64,000 bases of DNA from Leptospiraceae bacterium (GCA_026418015.1 JAOACE010000009.1:1-64000), one strand, 5' to 3'; shown: positions 7,996 to 15,877, counted from the first letter of the stretch. The notes: generated by a model not told the origin, from the sequence alone. Program-made: numbers and translations.

Positions 7996-8775
7996 TTGAT
8001 ATTTATAAAAAAGCACTACCAGTAAATATAATAAGATTTCCGAAATTTGTTGTATAGCACCGAGGGTATCGCCAGTATATCCCTCGATTTTTTTTATCAA
8101 TAAGTTTTTAAAATATAAAAAAACGAAAAACAACACCAAAAAAAATAACGTTAAAAAATAGAAAAAATTTTTATCATAAAATATTATATAAATTATTAAT
8201 AAATTTATATAAATAATTTGAAAAATCCAAAAACGTCTAGAAGAAATTTGTTCAAAAGGTTTTGATTTTCCATCGCTTCTAGCATAGGGTAAAAACTTAA
8301 TAAAAAATAATAGCACCCACCTACTAAAAACTTGCACTAATATAAAAATTACATAGTAGGTTTGAACATTCACAAATATATGTTTTAACAAATAAAATTT
8401 TAATAAGATTAAATAAATTAACGATATTGCAGCAAAACTTCCAATTTGTGGATCCTTCATAATTTTTAATATTTGATCTTTATTGTATCCACCACCGAAA
8501 CCATCAAAGAAATCGGAAAATCCATCTTCGTGTAATGCGCCCGTCAAAATGCTATGAAAAATCATCATAAAGATAATAGCAATCTCTACTTCTTTGGTTA
8601 TAAAGAAACACAAGTAAAAAAACACTATGCTTAACAAACCAATGAAAAACCCTACAAGTGGCAAATAAACAATACTATTATAATTAAAATCAAAATGATG
8701 ATTTTTGCTTATCGGGATTCGCGTAAAATATTGAATTGCACTTATTAAGCTATAAAACTCTTTTTTTAAATTCAT
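7984..8775 (-). CDS. cobS: adenosylcobinamide-GDP ribazoletransferase
   Basis: CobS joins adenosylcobinamide-GDP to alpha-ribazole (phosphate) to finish the lower loop of vitamin B12. The membrane protein has the signature LHEDGFSDFFDGFGGG around residue 82 followed by ILKIMKDPQIGSFA. Hydrophobic segments run throughout its 263 residues, so it sits in the inner membrane. No other cobalamin gene is in the window and no B12 riboswitch is visible upstream; a 20-bp palindrome lies about 50-70 bp ahead of the start. It ends convergently, overlapping the radical SAM gene. Confidence 0.93.
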   Translation of the reverse strand: MNLKKEFYSLISAIQYFTRIPISKNHHFDFNYNSIVYLPLVGFFIGLLSIVFFYLCFFITKEVEIAIIFMMIFHSILTGALHEDGFSDFFDGFGGGYNKDQILKIMKDPQIGSFAAISLIYLILLKFYLLKHIFVNVQTYYVIFILVQVFSRWVLLFFIKFLPYARSDGKSKPFEQISSRRFWIFQIIYINLLIIYIIFYDKNFFYFLTLFFLVLFFVFLYFKNLLIKKIEGYTGDTLGAIQQISEILLYLLVVLFYKYQLFF

Positions 8776-8823
8776 TGATTTTAGGTTTTTTTGATGTCTT
8801 ATATCGTAAAATCAAATATTGTA

Positions 8824-8843
8824 TTTAACAATATATTGTTAAA
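8824..8843. promoter_or_regulatory. perfect 20-bp palindrome between cobS and 5S rRNA
   Basis: TTTAACAATATATTGTTAAA is fully self-complementary. It lies upstream of cobS, overlapping a possible TTGTTA -35 box read leftward, and about 60 bp past the 5S 3' end. It has no loop or T-run, so an operator is more likely than a terminator. No binding protein can be named. Confidence 0.4.
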
Positions 8844-8901
8844 ATGATTTTGTGAATTAGCTATTACACATTTGATTTGATTATTAGAAAGAATAAAGAA
8901 A

Positions 8902-9015
8902 CCGACACCGTCCTGCTCTCCCACGCGGCGAACCGCGCAGTACCATCAGCGATACAGGGCTTAACTTCCGTGTTCGGGATGGGAACGTGTATATCCCCTG
9001 CTCTATCGGTGTCGT
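8902..9015 (-). rRNA. rrf: 5S ribosomal RNA, solitary gene
   Basis: Read on the minus strand the segment carries conserved 5S blocks: CCCATCCCGAAC, GAAGTTAAG and a terminal helix pairing CGACACCG with CGGTGTCG. Predicted length is about 114 nt, normal for 5S; ends are set from the terminal helix and may be off by one or two bases. The high GC contrasts sharply with flanking DNA. No 16S, 23S or tRNA lies next to it, as in Leptospira where rRNA genes are dispersed. A weak leftward promoter (TTGCAT about 30-35 bp upstream of the 5' end) is possible. Confidence 0.95.
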
Positions 9016-9138
9016 TAAGACCATTTTTATTTTGACCTGTAAAAATGCAAGAAAAAACTGAATTCATGATGGAACTTTTTATAAAAAATAAACCAATAAA
9101 TTCATTTTTTTTATCAATATAAATTTCATTACAACTTT

Positions 9139-9167
9139 TTGTCATAATGCCCGGTCTAATATATATT
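9139..9167 (+). promoter_or_regulatory. sigma-70 promoter of the sulfatase-like gene
   Basis: TTGTCA, a 17-bp spacer and TATATT lie just ahead of the gene and leave a leader of about 20 nt that contains GGGAGG. This is a close match to consensus. Confidence 0.6.
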
Positions 9168-9193
9168 ATATACATATTATATGGGAGGATGAT

Positions 9194-10744
9194 ATGAAAC
9201 AGATTTCTAAAACTATCGCAAAAATAACGATTGTAGTTTTTTGTGCTTTTGTATTTTTTTCGTTTTTATGGTTAAAAAATAGTGTTTGGAATCTTACGTT
9301 TGGCGAAATCCTTTTTCATTTATTGATGCCAATAGAGGGTGCTGGTAGAGAAATATTATTATCTTTTGAGAAAAACGTATTAATAAATTTAATAAAATTT
9401 TTTATTGTATACATAGCAATAAAACTTTTATTAAAAAAACTTCCTCTTAAAATTAAAAATCACTCACTTAATTTAGACCAATATTCAACCAAGATGGATG
9501 TTTTAACTGCTTTCGTTTTTCTTGTTATTTCTTTAAAAATTTTTATAATTGATTTTAAATTTTACGATTATGTTAAAAAAAACATTACTTATACAGATAT
9601 TTATAAACAAGAATACATCGATCCTATGAACGTTTCTTTTAAATTCCCAGAAAAAAAACGAAATCTTATATTGATTATTCTAGAATCGATGGAAACAACC
9701 TTTTTTGCAAATGAATATGGCGGTGCATTTGACGAAGACTTAATACCAGAATTAAGAAAATTAGCAAAAGAAAACCTACATTTTTCGGATACATCAAGTT
9801 TAGGTGGAACATTACAAATCGAAGGTACCAATTGGACAATGTCTGCAATAGTTGGAATGACTTTGGGAATACCTATAGTTACAACGATTGATGGATTTGA
9901 TGTTGATTGGAATGGCTTTGATAGGTATGTAAATTTTAAAAAAACAAGATTCTTACCCGGTATCATTGGTTTAACAGATATATTAGGAGATGCTGGTTAT
10001 GATCAACGTTTTCTTATTGGTTCGGACAAAAAATTCGCGGGAAGAGATTTATTTTTTTCTACACATGGAAATGTTGTTATTAAAGATTTAGATTATTTTA
10101 AAAATGTTGGTAAAATTCCCAAAGACTACCATGTTTTCTGGGGATTCGAAGACGAAAAGTTATATCAATTTGCCAAAGAAGAATTAATCGATTTGTCTTC
10201 GAGTTCAAAACCATTCAATTTAATCCTACTTACAGTAGATACTCACTTTCCTAAGGGCTATTTAAGCGAAACCTGCAAAAAAATTTCCCATTTCGACGAA
10301 CAATACAAAAATGTATTATCATGTGCAAGTAAACAATTGTATGCTTTTATCACCTGGATTAAAAAGCAACCTTTTTACAATAATACTACAATTGTAATAT
10401 TAGGGGATCACCTCTTTATGGATGATGGTACTTTTATCCCCAAAAACGCGAAAAGACGAATCTATAACGTATTTATTAATACTCCTATAAAGCCAGTAAA
10501 AGAAAAAAATAGACAATTTTCTACCTTAGATATGTTTCCAACAATTTTAGATAGTATAAACATACAATATAATTCGCCCGGATTAGGATTAGGAAGATCT
10601 CTTTTTAAAGATACACCTACTCTAATAGAAAAATATGGATACGAAAAATTCAACCAAGAAGTAACCAAAAAAAGTAAAGAATATATTAACTTTTGGAAAG
10701 AAAATAAAACATCTCGTATACAAGTTGTTTTACACAATAAATAA
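9194..10744 (+). CDS. membrane sulfatase/phosphoglycerol transferase family protein (LtaS/MdoB-like)
   Basis: The 516-residue protein has N-terminal membrane helices (about residues 10-135), then an alkaline-phosphatase-superfamily domain starting at NLILIILESMETT. In this motif the metal-binding Glu is followed by the nucleophile-region Thr/Ser. TVDTHFPKG around residue 350 and ILGDHLFMDD near 405 match MdoB and lipoteichoic acid synthase-type enzymes, which move phosphoglycerol from phosphatidylglycerol to extracytoplasmic glycans or polymers. The active domain would be periplasmic. GGGAGG precedes the start. Substrate is inferred from family only; a phosphoethanolamine transferase activity cannot be excluded. 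Confidence 0.85.
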   Translation: MKQISKTIAKITIVVFCAFVFFSFLWLKNSVWNLTFGEILFHLLMPIEGAGREILLSFEKNVLINLIKFFIVYIAIKLLLKKLPLKIKNHSLNLDQYSTKMDVLTAFVFLVISLKIFIIDFKFYDYVKKNITYTDIYKQEYIDPMNVSFKFPEKKRNLILIILESMETTFFANEYGGAFDEDLIPELRKLAKENLHFSDTSSLGGTLQIEGTNWTMSAIVGMTLGIPIVTTIDGFDVDWNGFDRYVNFKKTRFLPGIIGLTDILGDAGYDQRFLIGSDKKFAGRDLFFSTHGNVVIKDLDYFKNVGKIPKDYHVFWGFEDEKLYQFAKEELIDLSSSSKPFNLILLTVDTHFPKGYLSETCKKISHFDEQYKNVLSCASKQLYAFITWIKKQPFYNNTTIVILGDHLFMDDGTFIPKNAKRRIYNVFINTPIKPVKEKNRQFSTLDMFPTILDSINIQYNSPGLGLGRSLFKDTPTLIEKYGYEKFNQEVTKKSKEYINFWKENKTSRIQVVLHNK

Positions 10745-10776
10745 AATGAATCCAAATCTTTTGATTTTAAATTCTA

Positions 10777-10804
10777 TTGACTTAAAATCCATATTTAATA
10801 AAAT
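10777..10804 (+). promoter_or_regulatory. sigma-70 promoter of the acetoacetate decarboxylase family gene
   Basis: TTGACT, a 16-bp spacer and TAAAAT are followed after about 20 nt by an AGGAG ribosome site and the ATG. A good match in the right place. Confidence 0.55.
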
Positions 10805-10831
10805 GAAATATAAATTATATAGGAGAAAAAT

Positions 10832-11707
10832 ATGAGGCAAAAAAAAGACAAGAGTGACGTTTTTTTTCAAGTTCCAAGAGAATCGTTTAAAACTAGAGTA
10901 GGGAATATCGAACTACCAATATTATATTACGATGTAAATTTATTTTTAGCTTTTTATTTTGTTGAACCAGAAAGAGCAACTGCTGTTCTTCGTAATACAG
11001 ATTTGGAACCACTGCGCTTTTATAATGGAAAAAGTTTGGTTGCATTAGCTCTTTTCGAATACAAAGATACGACGGTGGGTATTTATAATGAAGTTGGACT
11101 TGCAATCGGTGTCAAAGAAAAAGAAAAAAAGGTATCTTTTCCTACGTTACAATTATTTAAACTTCTATTTAAACTAAACCCGCAAAATATTCCCATCGGT
11201 TTTTATATTTTACACTTACCAGTTACAACAAAAGAAGCGAATGTTGCTGGACGCGAAATCTGGGGATATCCTAAGTTTATAACCGAAATTCCCTTAAAGT
11301 TTGATCTAGAAAATTCTCACTTTGCTGGTTCTGTAAAAGATCCGGATAACAAAAAATCTATCTTCGAGCTTGAAGGAAGGCTAAAAAAAGGAATTCCTAT
11401 TCCAGCATTCGATTTAATTACTTATACATATTACGAAAACCAACTGATTCGGACAATTATCGATGTTTCTGGTAATTTTAATTTTTCTTTTACATCAACC
11501 TTTCGATTAAGAAATGTAGAATCGAATCATCCTATGGCAGAAACTATCAAAGCATTGGGAATCGAAAATCAAGATTCTTATGCTGCAATGTACAGCACAA
11601 ATTGGCAATCGCGATTAAACAAAGGCAACTTTGTATTAGAAAGCAAAGTGTACCGTCACCCTATAAAAGTTATCAAAAGTAAAAGCAAAGCAAAAATTAA
11701 GCGATAG
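10832..11707 (+). CDS. acetoacetate decarboxylase family protein
   Basis: A soluble 291-residue protein of the acetoacetate decarboxylase superfamily. The conserved stretch GREIWGYPKF places K148 where the family's Schiff-base lysine normally sits, preceded by a typical IPIGFYILHLPVTT strand. Start follows AGGAG. True acetoacetate decarboxylases make acetone and CO2, but many family members have other aldolase or dehydratase roles, so the reaction is uncertain. It has its own promoter and converges on the inositol-phosphatase-like gene with an 11-bp overlap. No ketone-body genes are near. Confidence 0.85.
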   Translation: MRQKKDKSDVFFQVPRESFKTRVGNIELPILYYDVNLFLAFYFVEPERATAVLRNTDLEPLRFYNGKSLVALALFEYKDTTVGIYNEVGLAIGVKEKEKKVSFPTLQLFKLLFKLNPQNIPIGFYILHLPVTTKEANVAGREIWGYPKFITEIPLKFDLENSHFAGSVKDPDNKKSIFELEGRLKKGIPIPAFDLITYTYYENQLIRTIIDVSGNFNFSFTSTFRLRNVESNHPMAETIKALGIENQDSYAAMYSTNWQSRLNKGNFVLESKVYRHPIKVIKSKSKAKIKR

Positions 11708-12551
11708 AATTTAATATTAACTCTACAAAGGATTGATGAATATTCCGATTGGTGGCAATCATCAAAGAATCGCCAGGTTGGTATTCTTCCATTCTTTCGT
11801 TAACAATGATGCCACCAGCTTCTTTTAAAATGATACTTCCCGCTGCTGTATCCCAGGGAGATAAGTTCCATTCGTAATGTGCATCAAACCTACCTTCTGC
11901 CACCCAACAAAGATCTAGTGCAGCAGAACCTGTTCTTCTTATACCCCTACAGTTTTTTAAAACCATTTGGAAGGTTTTCATTAATTGATCCAACATTTCT
12001 AATCGATTGTATGGAAAACCTGTAACAATTAAAGATTTCTTTAAATCGGATGTCTGCGAGACAAAAATTCTTTTATGATTTTTATAAGCACCATCGTTGT
12101 AAACTGCTCGATATAGATCATTCAAAGCAGGAATATAAACAATACCACCCACAGGAATATCTTTATATAGAATGCCCACAGAGATAGAAAATAAAGGTAA
12201 ATGATGGGAATAGTTAATTGTACCATCGATGGGATCAATACACCAAGTAAATTCCGAAGCTTTTAAATGAATCGAAGGAATATGATTGACGATGGGTTCT
12301 TTTTTCCCCGTTTCTTCGGAAAGAATCGAATCCATCGGAAATCGACTCTGCAGAAAATGAACGATGGTTTGTTCGGAAATATAGTCCGCTTTTGTTACTA
12401 AATCTAATTCATTGGATTTATACTGAACTTCTAAATCGTCTTCCCACAATTCCAACAAGATTCGTTTTAGTTCCGGAAGCAATCCTTCGAATACATCGAG
12501 TCTTTTGTAAACTTCTTCTTTTAGGTTATAGGGTAACACAACGTTTTTCAT
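11697..12551 (-). CDS. inositol monophosphatase family protein
   Basis: A Mg-dependent, Li-sensitive-type sugar phosphatase. It shows the metal-binding motifs EETGK (first metal Glu), the WCIDPIDGTINY block with two catalytic Asp, and WDTAAGSIILKEAGG near the C-terminus. I use the internal ATG, which gives 284 residues and starts 10 nt after the FmdB-like gene; a GTG 45 bp further upstream would overlap that gene. It is the last gene of the operon headed by the Pup-like protein. Substrate could be inositol-1-phosphate, a nucleotide or PAP; sequence alone does not tell. Confidence 0.9.
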   Translation of the reverse strand: MKNVVLPYNLKEEVYKRLDVFEGLLPELKRILLELWEDDLEVQYKSNELDLVTKADYISEQTIVHFLQSRFPMDSILSEETGKKEPIVNHIPSIHLKASEFTWCIDPIDGTINYSHHLPLFSISVGILYKDIPVGGIVYIPALNDLYRAVYNDGAYKNHKRIFVSQTSDLKKSLIVTGFPYNRLEMLDQLMKTFQMVLKNCRGIRRTGSAALDLCWVAEGRFDAHYEWNLSPWDTAAGSIILKEAGGIIVNERMEEYQPGDSLMIATNRNIHQSFVELILNSIA

Positions 12552-12561
12552 AATTTGATGG

Positions 12562-12780
12562 TTAATTATCGGAAAAACACCTACAATGTTCTCCACATCC
12601 TATATATTCTTTTTGATTATGAACAGATGTATTAACTGCAATAGGTTGAAAATATCTTTGAGTATTGTAAGAATTACATTGATTACATTTTACTTTAACG
12701 CCATTTTCTATATCTTTTACAGAGAGCTTTATTGTAGTAATATTTTTACAGTCAAGGCATTCAAAATCATAGTAAGGCAT
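12562..12780 (-). CDS. FmdB-type zinc ribbon protein
   Basis: The 72-residue protein starts MPYYDFECLDCKN, the FmdB-family opening, with a four-Cys zinc ribbon (C9, C12, C32 and C35). A Cys/His-rich tail CGEHCRCF is typical of the family. The family is widespread and of unclear function, named after a suggested regulator of formamidase genes. It lies 23 nt after the PafA/Dop-like gene and 10 nt before the phosphatase gene, so it belongs to the same transcript and might assist or regulate the modification system; that link is inference. Confidence 0.85.
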   Translation of the reverse strand: MPYYDFECLDCKNITTIKLSVKDIENGVKVKCNQCNSYNTQRYFQPIAVNTSVHNQKEYIGCGEHCRCFSDN

Positions 12781-12803
12781 ATTTATAAAAAAATCAAGAA
12801 TAT

Positions 12804-14633
12804 TTATGTGTCAATTCTTCTTTTTTTGAAATCTTCTAATTGTATGATTTTTGATATTGCACCACTACCAATCTTAACATAGTTCCAAGAGATTTGAATA
12901 TTTTCGTAAGATTGATGCATACGTTTAATGATAGAACTACGAATTTTTGCAAGTTCACTACTTTTAGGAGGATTTTTGATGGAATATTCTATTTCTTGTT
13001 CCGAAAAAAAGCGCTTCGTTAAATTTGCCTTTTCTAATTCGTAATAATATCCTTCGTATAGATCGTGATATTTAATATCGATAACCTTTAATAGTTCATA
13101 ATGTTTCAAATAATCTTCCTGAGTTATACCATCGATATCTAAGACATTATTATTAGACTTAAGGTTTTTTTCTTTGATTAAGGTTTGATTGATTAAAATT
13201 CGTTTGGTAATCCAATCAATTTTTCCAAATAATTTTTCTGGTTCTTCTTTTAAAAGATTTAAGGTATGTTCCCATTCTTGTACAATTAAATGATATTCTG
13301 GTTCTACAATGGTTTTTTGTTTTAAATATTCTTTTGTTTGATTTAAATACCAATATTGGATTTCCAATGCTGTTAAACTCGAAGGTAGTTTTAATTTTTT
13401 ATAATTTTTTATTTCTAATTTGGCTGTTCGATAGTTTGGATATTGATTGATAGTTTTTAATGCTTTGATAGGAAAACGAATTTGTGGTGTTTCTTTTAAA
13501 AAACCTTCGTCAATCATATCCATTAATAAATAAAGAGGTCCAACTTTTAATAACTCGGAAACTTGGCACATACAAGAATCCGACATACCAATCTGAAACC
13601 TTTGCACTTTATTAAACAATTCTTTTAAATAATGAAATTCAAAACGAAATAAGAAAAGAACACTTAGATAAGTTAACTTCATCAAATTACCTGAGTCATA
13701 AATACATCGATCTGCGGGGAAATTGGATGTTCTAGAAACCCTTTTTGTGAACATTGTTTTTTCGGATAAATAAAACATACCCCTGTTATTGATACTACCA
13801 CTTCCAGTAAAAAGAATCCGCGTAACAATAAATGCAAGTAGATGTTTTTTGTATTCTCTAAACGTAAAATATTTTAGCACAAAAACATAAGGAACAATCA
13901 GAGGAAAAGACAAAATAATTTCTGTAAAAGTTAATGCTATCCCCGATAATCTTTCAAAGTGATAAAAAAAGCTTTTATGATTCGGATAAAAAAATACTTC
14001 ATAACTGTTAAATTTATGATTTCTTTCTCGAAACCAGGCAAGATAGATTAAGTAGAAAATATAGAAAAAAATCATTAAAACACTCTGAAAAAACAAAATA
14101 AAAAACGATGCTATAAACACAAAAAAGATGTATAATGCTAGCAATGGTAAATAAAATACCAAAAACAACCGATAAAAGAATAAAAATATTCCCTTTGCAA
14201 TCAACCCCGAATAATTTTCTTGGGCGCCGTAAATGTTATCATAAGCATCTTTGCAGTTTTTAATTAAACTTATAGTAGATTTAGAAAATAACCTAGATTG
14301 ATTTTGATTTAATTTTTCTAATGTTTGTTGTAATAACTTGTCAATGGATCGTTGATATAGGATTAATTCTAGGGGGGATGTGCACTCTGGCGTTGCTGCT
14401 TCTAATAGACCACTATCAATATGATGAGAGAGGCTTTCGTAGCAGAAAGCACTCCCATTTTCCAAAAATATTTGTTTCCATTTTAGAATGGAAGTACCAT
14501 CAGCTATTTTAACAAAAGAAGGTATAACTTTTATAATTAAATCGTATAATACTCGATTATCTTGTTTTTCAGAAATAAAAGAAGAATAACGAATGGCATA
14601 TTCTGTTTCTAATCCAACGATTCTTTTTTTCAT
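12804..14633 (-). CDS. PafA/Dop-family Pup ligase/depupylase homologue with an inserted membrane domain
   Basis: PafA and Dop are glutamine-synthetase-like enzymes that attach or remove the modifier Pup on lysines using ATP. Family blocks are present in order: RIVGLETEY (4-12), GLLEAATPEC (75-84), SLIKNCKDAYDNIYGAQENY (122-141), FIVTRILFTGSGS (268-280), a DSCMCQVSELLKVG block (352-365), IDWITKR, and IDIKYHDL. At 609 residues it is about 100-150 longer than PafA. The excess is mostly a segment at about 145-262 with three or four hydrophobic helices, absent from classical PafA/Dop. The position of the catalytic Asp appears to be E66. The Pup-like gene ends 21 nt upstream. Ligase or depupylase direction cannot be decided. 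Confidence 0.85.
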   Translation of the reverse strand: MKKRIVGLETEYAIRYSSFISEKQDNRVLYDLIIKVIPSFVKIADGTSILKWKQIFLENGSAFCYESLSHHIDSGLLEAATPECTSPLELILYQRSIDKLLQQTLEKLNQNQSRLFSKSTISLIKNCKDAYDNIYGAQENYSGLIAKGIFLFFYRLFLVFYLPLLALYIFFVFIASFFILFFQSVLMIFFYIFYLIYLAWFRERNHKFNSYEVFFYPNHKSFFYHFERLSGIALTFTEIILSFPLIVPYVFVLKYFTFREYKKHLLAFIVTRILFTGSGSINNRGMFYLSEKTMFTKRVSRTSNFPADRCIYDSGNLMKLTYLSVLFLFRFEFHYLKELFNKVQRFQIGMSDSCMCQVSELLKVGPLYLLMDMIDEGFLKETPQIRFPIKALKTINQYPNYRTAKLEIKNYKKLKLPSSLTALEIQYWYLNQTKEYLKQKTIVEPEYHLIVQEWEHTLNLLKEEPEKLFGKIDWITKRILINQTLIKEKNLKSNNNVLDIDGITQEDYLKHYELLKVIDIKYHDLYEGYYYELEKANLTKRFFSEQEIEYSIKNPPKSSELAKIRSSIIKRMHQSYENIQISWNYVKIGSGAISKIIQLEDFKKRRIDT

Positions 14634-14654
14634 GAATCATATTGAACGTTTTAA

Positions 14655-14825
14655 TTATTCCCCGCCTGCTTCTACTTTTGTGTCTTCTAAATATCGGGAA
14701 GTTTCTTTTTTTGCATCATAATAAATAAACTCTAATGTATTAGAAATTCTATCTTCTATGGTTTGGATTTCTGGAGCTTGTACTTTATTTTCTTGAACCA
14801 AATAACTTTTTGCAGTATTTGTCAT
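14655..14825 (-). CDS. Pup-like small modifier protein ending in Gly-Gly-Glu
   Basis: The 56-residue protein starts at an ATG preceded by AAGGAGG five bases upstream and a near-consensus promoter. A longer reading frame would begin inside that promoter and is rejected. The sequence is charged, predicted helical or disordered, without cysteine or membrane segment, and ends EAGGE. Mycobacterial Pup is about 64 residues and ends GGQ, deamidated to GGE before ligation; here Glu is genome-encoded so no deamidation would be needed. It is immediately followed by the PafA/Dop-like gene. Sequence similarity to known Pup or UBact outside the tail is weak; the call rests on size, tail and neighbour. Confidence 0.78.
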   Translation of the reverse strand: MTNTAKSYLVQENKVQAPEIQTIEDRISNTLEFIYYDAKKETSRYLEDTKVEAGGE

Positions 14826-14853
14826 ATTGTCCTCCTTCGGATATCGTAAATCA

Positions 14854-14882
14854 AATATAAAAAGTTTTTTAAAATCTGTCAA
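14854..14882 (-). promoter_or_regulatory. near-consensus sigma-70 promoter of the Pup-like operon
   Basis: On the minus strand TTGACA, a 17-bp spacer and TATATT form one of the best promoter matches in the window. The start site would fall about 20 nt before the Pup-like ATG, with AAGGAGG in the leader, which predicts strong expression. Confidence 0.75.
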
Positions 14883-14926
14883 CCAATTTAAAAAAATATT
14901 GATAAAAACTCACTTTATTTTTTGAA

Positions 14927-14941
14927 TTAGAATCATTCTAA
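14927..14941. promoter_or_regulatory. PerR/Fur-like box (7-1-7 inverted repeat)
   Basis: TTAGAATCATTCTAA is a perfect 7-1-7 inverted repeat that differs from the PerR box consensus TTATAATNATTATAA at one symmetric position per arm. It lies between a possible -35 TTGAAT (14922-14927) and -10 GATAAT (14946-14951) of the polysaccharide deacetylase gene, and about 45 bp upstream of the Pup-like promoter. That -10 would make the deacetylase mRNA almost leaderless, so the promoter is uncertain, but the box is exact. Confidence 0.5.
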
Positions 14942-14958
14942 ATACGATAATTATAAAG

Positions 14959-15807
14959 ATGAAGTATAAAATTTTTCTTTCTTTTCCCATTTTTTTTATG
15001 ATGTTTTATTTTTATATATCTTATCTAAAAAGTGAAATCAAAAGCCATCAAAATTTTAGCGCTAATAATCCCTACTATTTAGTTCCGGTAATTTTATTTC
15101 ATGATATAGATGGAAAAGGACCTTATTCTGTAACCCGAGAAGAATTCAGAAACTATTTAAACATTTTAAAAGAAGAGAAAATCCAAATTGTTTCTTTAAA
15201 AACTTTATATCAACATGCTATCAAGAATCAATTTTTCGACAAGCCAACCATGGTAATCACCATTGACGATGATTATGTAAATATTGTTCGAGTTTTAGCT
15301 CCAATATTACGCGAATATCATTATCCAGCTACTTTTTTCTTTTATGTTAAAGATATACAATCCCATCCAACGAAAGGAACATCTTGGGAAGATCTAAAAA
15401 GACTTTTAAAAGAGGATTTTGATATTCAAAACCATTCTTTTTCGCATACTGTATTTCATAAAAAAAAAGATGGGGAGTCCGAAGAAATCTTTTATCAACG
15501 TCTTTATCAAGAGATTGTATTATCCAAAAAGATACTTGAATCGAACCTAAACCATACAATCTGGGCATTCGCATATCCCATGGGCTATTATACAGAAGAA
15601 ACTCATCAATATATATTTAAAAACGATTACAAAATTGTGCTTACAACAGATGCTAAACCATTAGATCTTTCGAAACCTTTCGATGGAATTGTTCATCGTT
15701 ATACCATACAGAAAGAATACGTAAAAGATCCTGTTAAGATGTTTTATCTACAAATTTCTTACGCGAAAAGGACCTATCAAACAAACAAAAATATTTCTTC
15801 TCGATAA
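14959..15807 (+). CDS. polysaccharide deacetylase (NodB domain)
   Basis: A membrane-anchored or secreted carbohydrate esterase of 282 residues: hydrophobic N-terminal anchor (about 4-24), then VPVILFHDI, the NodB metal/catalytic motif TIDDD near residue 97, the HSFSH metal motif near residue 159, and WAFAYPMGYY near residue 195. Such enzymes remove acetyl groups from peptidoglycan, chitin-like or envelope polysaccharides outside the cytoplasm. It is divergent from the Pup-like operon and shares with it a region holding a PerR-like box. The actual polymer is unknown. Confidence 0.9.
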   Translation: MKYKIFLSFPIFFMMFYFYISYLKSEIKSHQNFSANNPYYLVPVILFHDIDGKGPYSVTREEFRNYLNILKEEKIQIVSLKTLYQHAIKNQFFDKPTMVITIDDDYVNIVRVLAPILREYHYPATFFFYVKDIQSHPTKGTSWEDLKRLLKEDFDIQNHSFSHTVFHKKKDGESEEIFYQRLYQEIVLSKKILESNLNHTIWAFAYPMGYYTEETHQYIFKNDYKIVLTTDAKPLDLSKPFDGIVHRYTIQKEYVKDPVKMFYLQISYAKRTYQTNKNISSR

Positions 15808-15877
15808 AAAAGCCTATAATTAAAAATCGCTTTTAACTTGACACTTGAAAAATAAAAAAACATAATTCATTTTGAAT

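Noticed and set aside
8776-8901. Cobalamin riboswitch upstream of cobS
   Set aside because: No B12-box-like sequence was found in the interval.
8864-9175. A 103-residue minus-strand ORF over the 5S gene
   Set aside because: It is a shadow of the 5S rRNA; there is no ribosome site and composition follows rRNA.
12552-12596. GTG start of the inositol-monophosphatase-like gene
   Set aside because: It overlaps the FmdB-like gene's end; the ATG at 12551 gives a family-like N-terminus, though no Shine-Dalgarno distinguishes them strongly.
14826-14882. Longer N-terminus for the Pup-like protein
   Set aside because: That stretch contains the -35 and -10 boxes, and the ATG at 14825 has a strong AAGGAGG.
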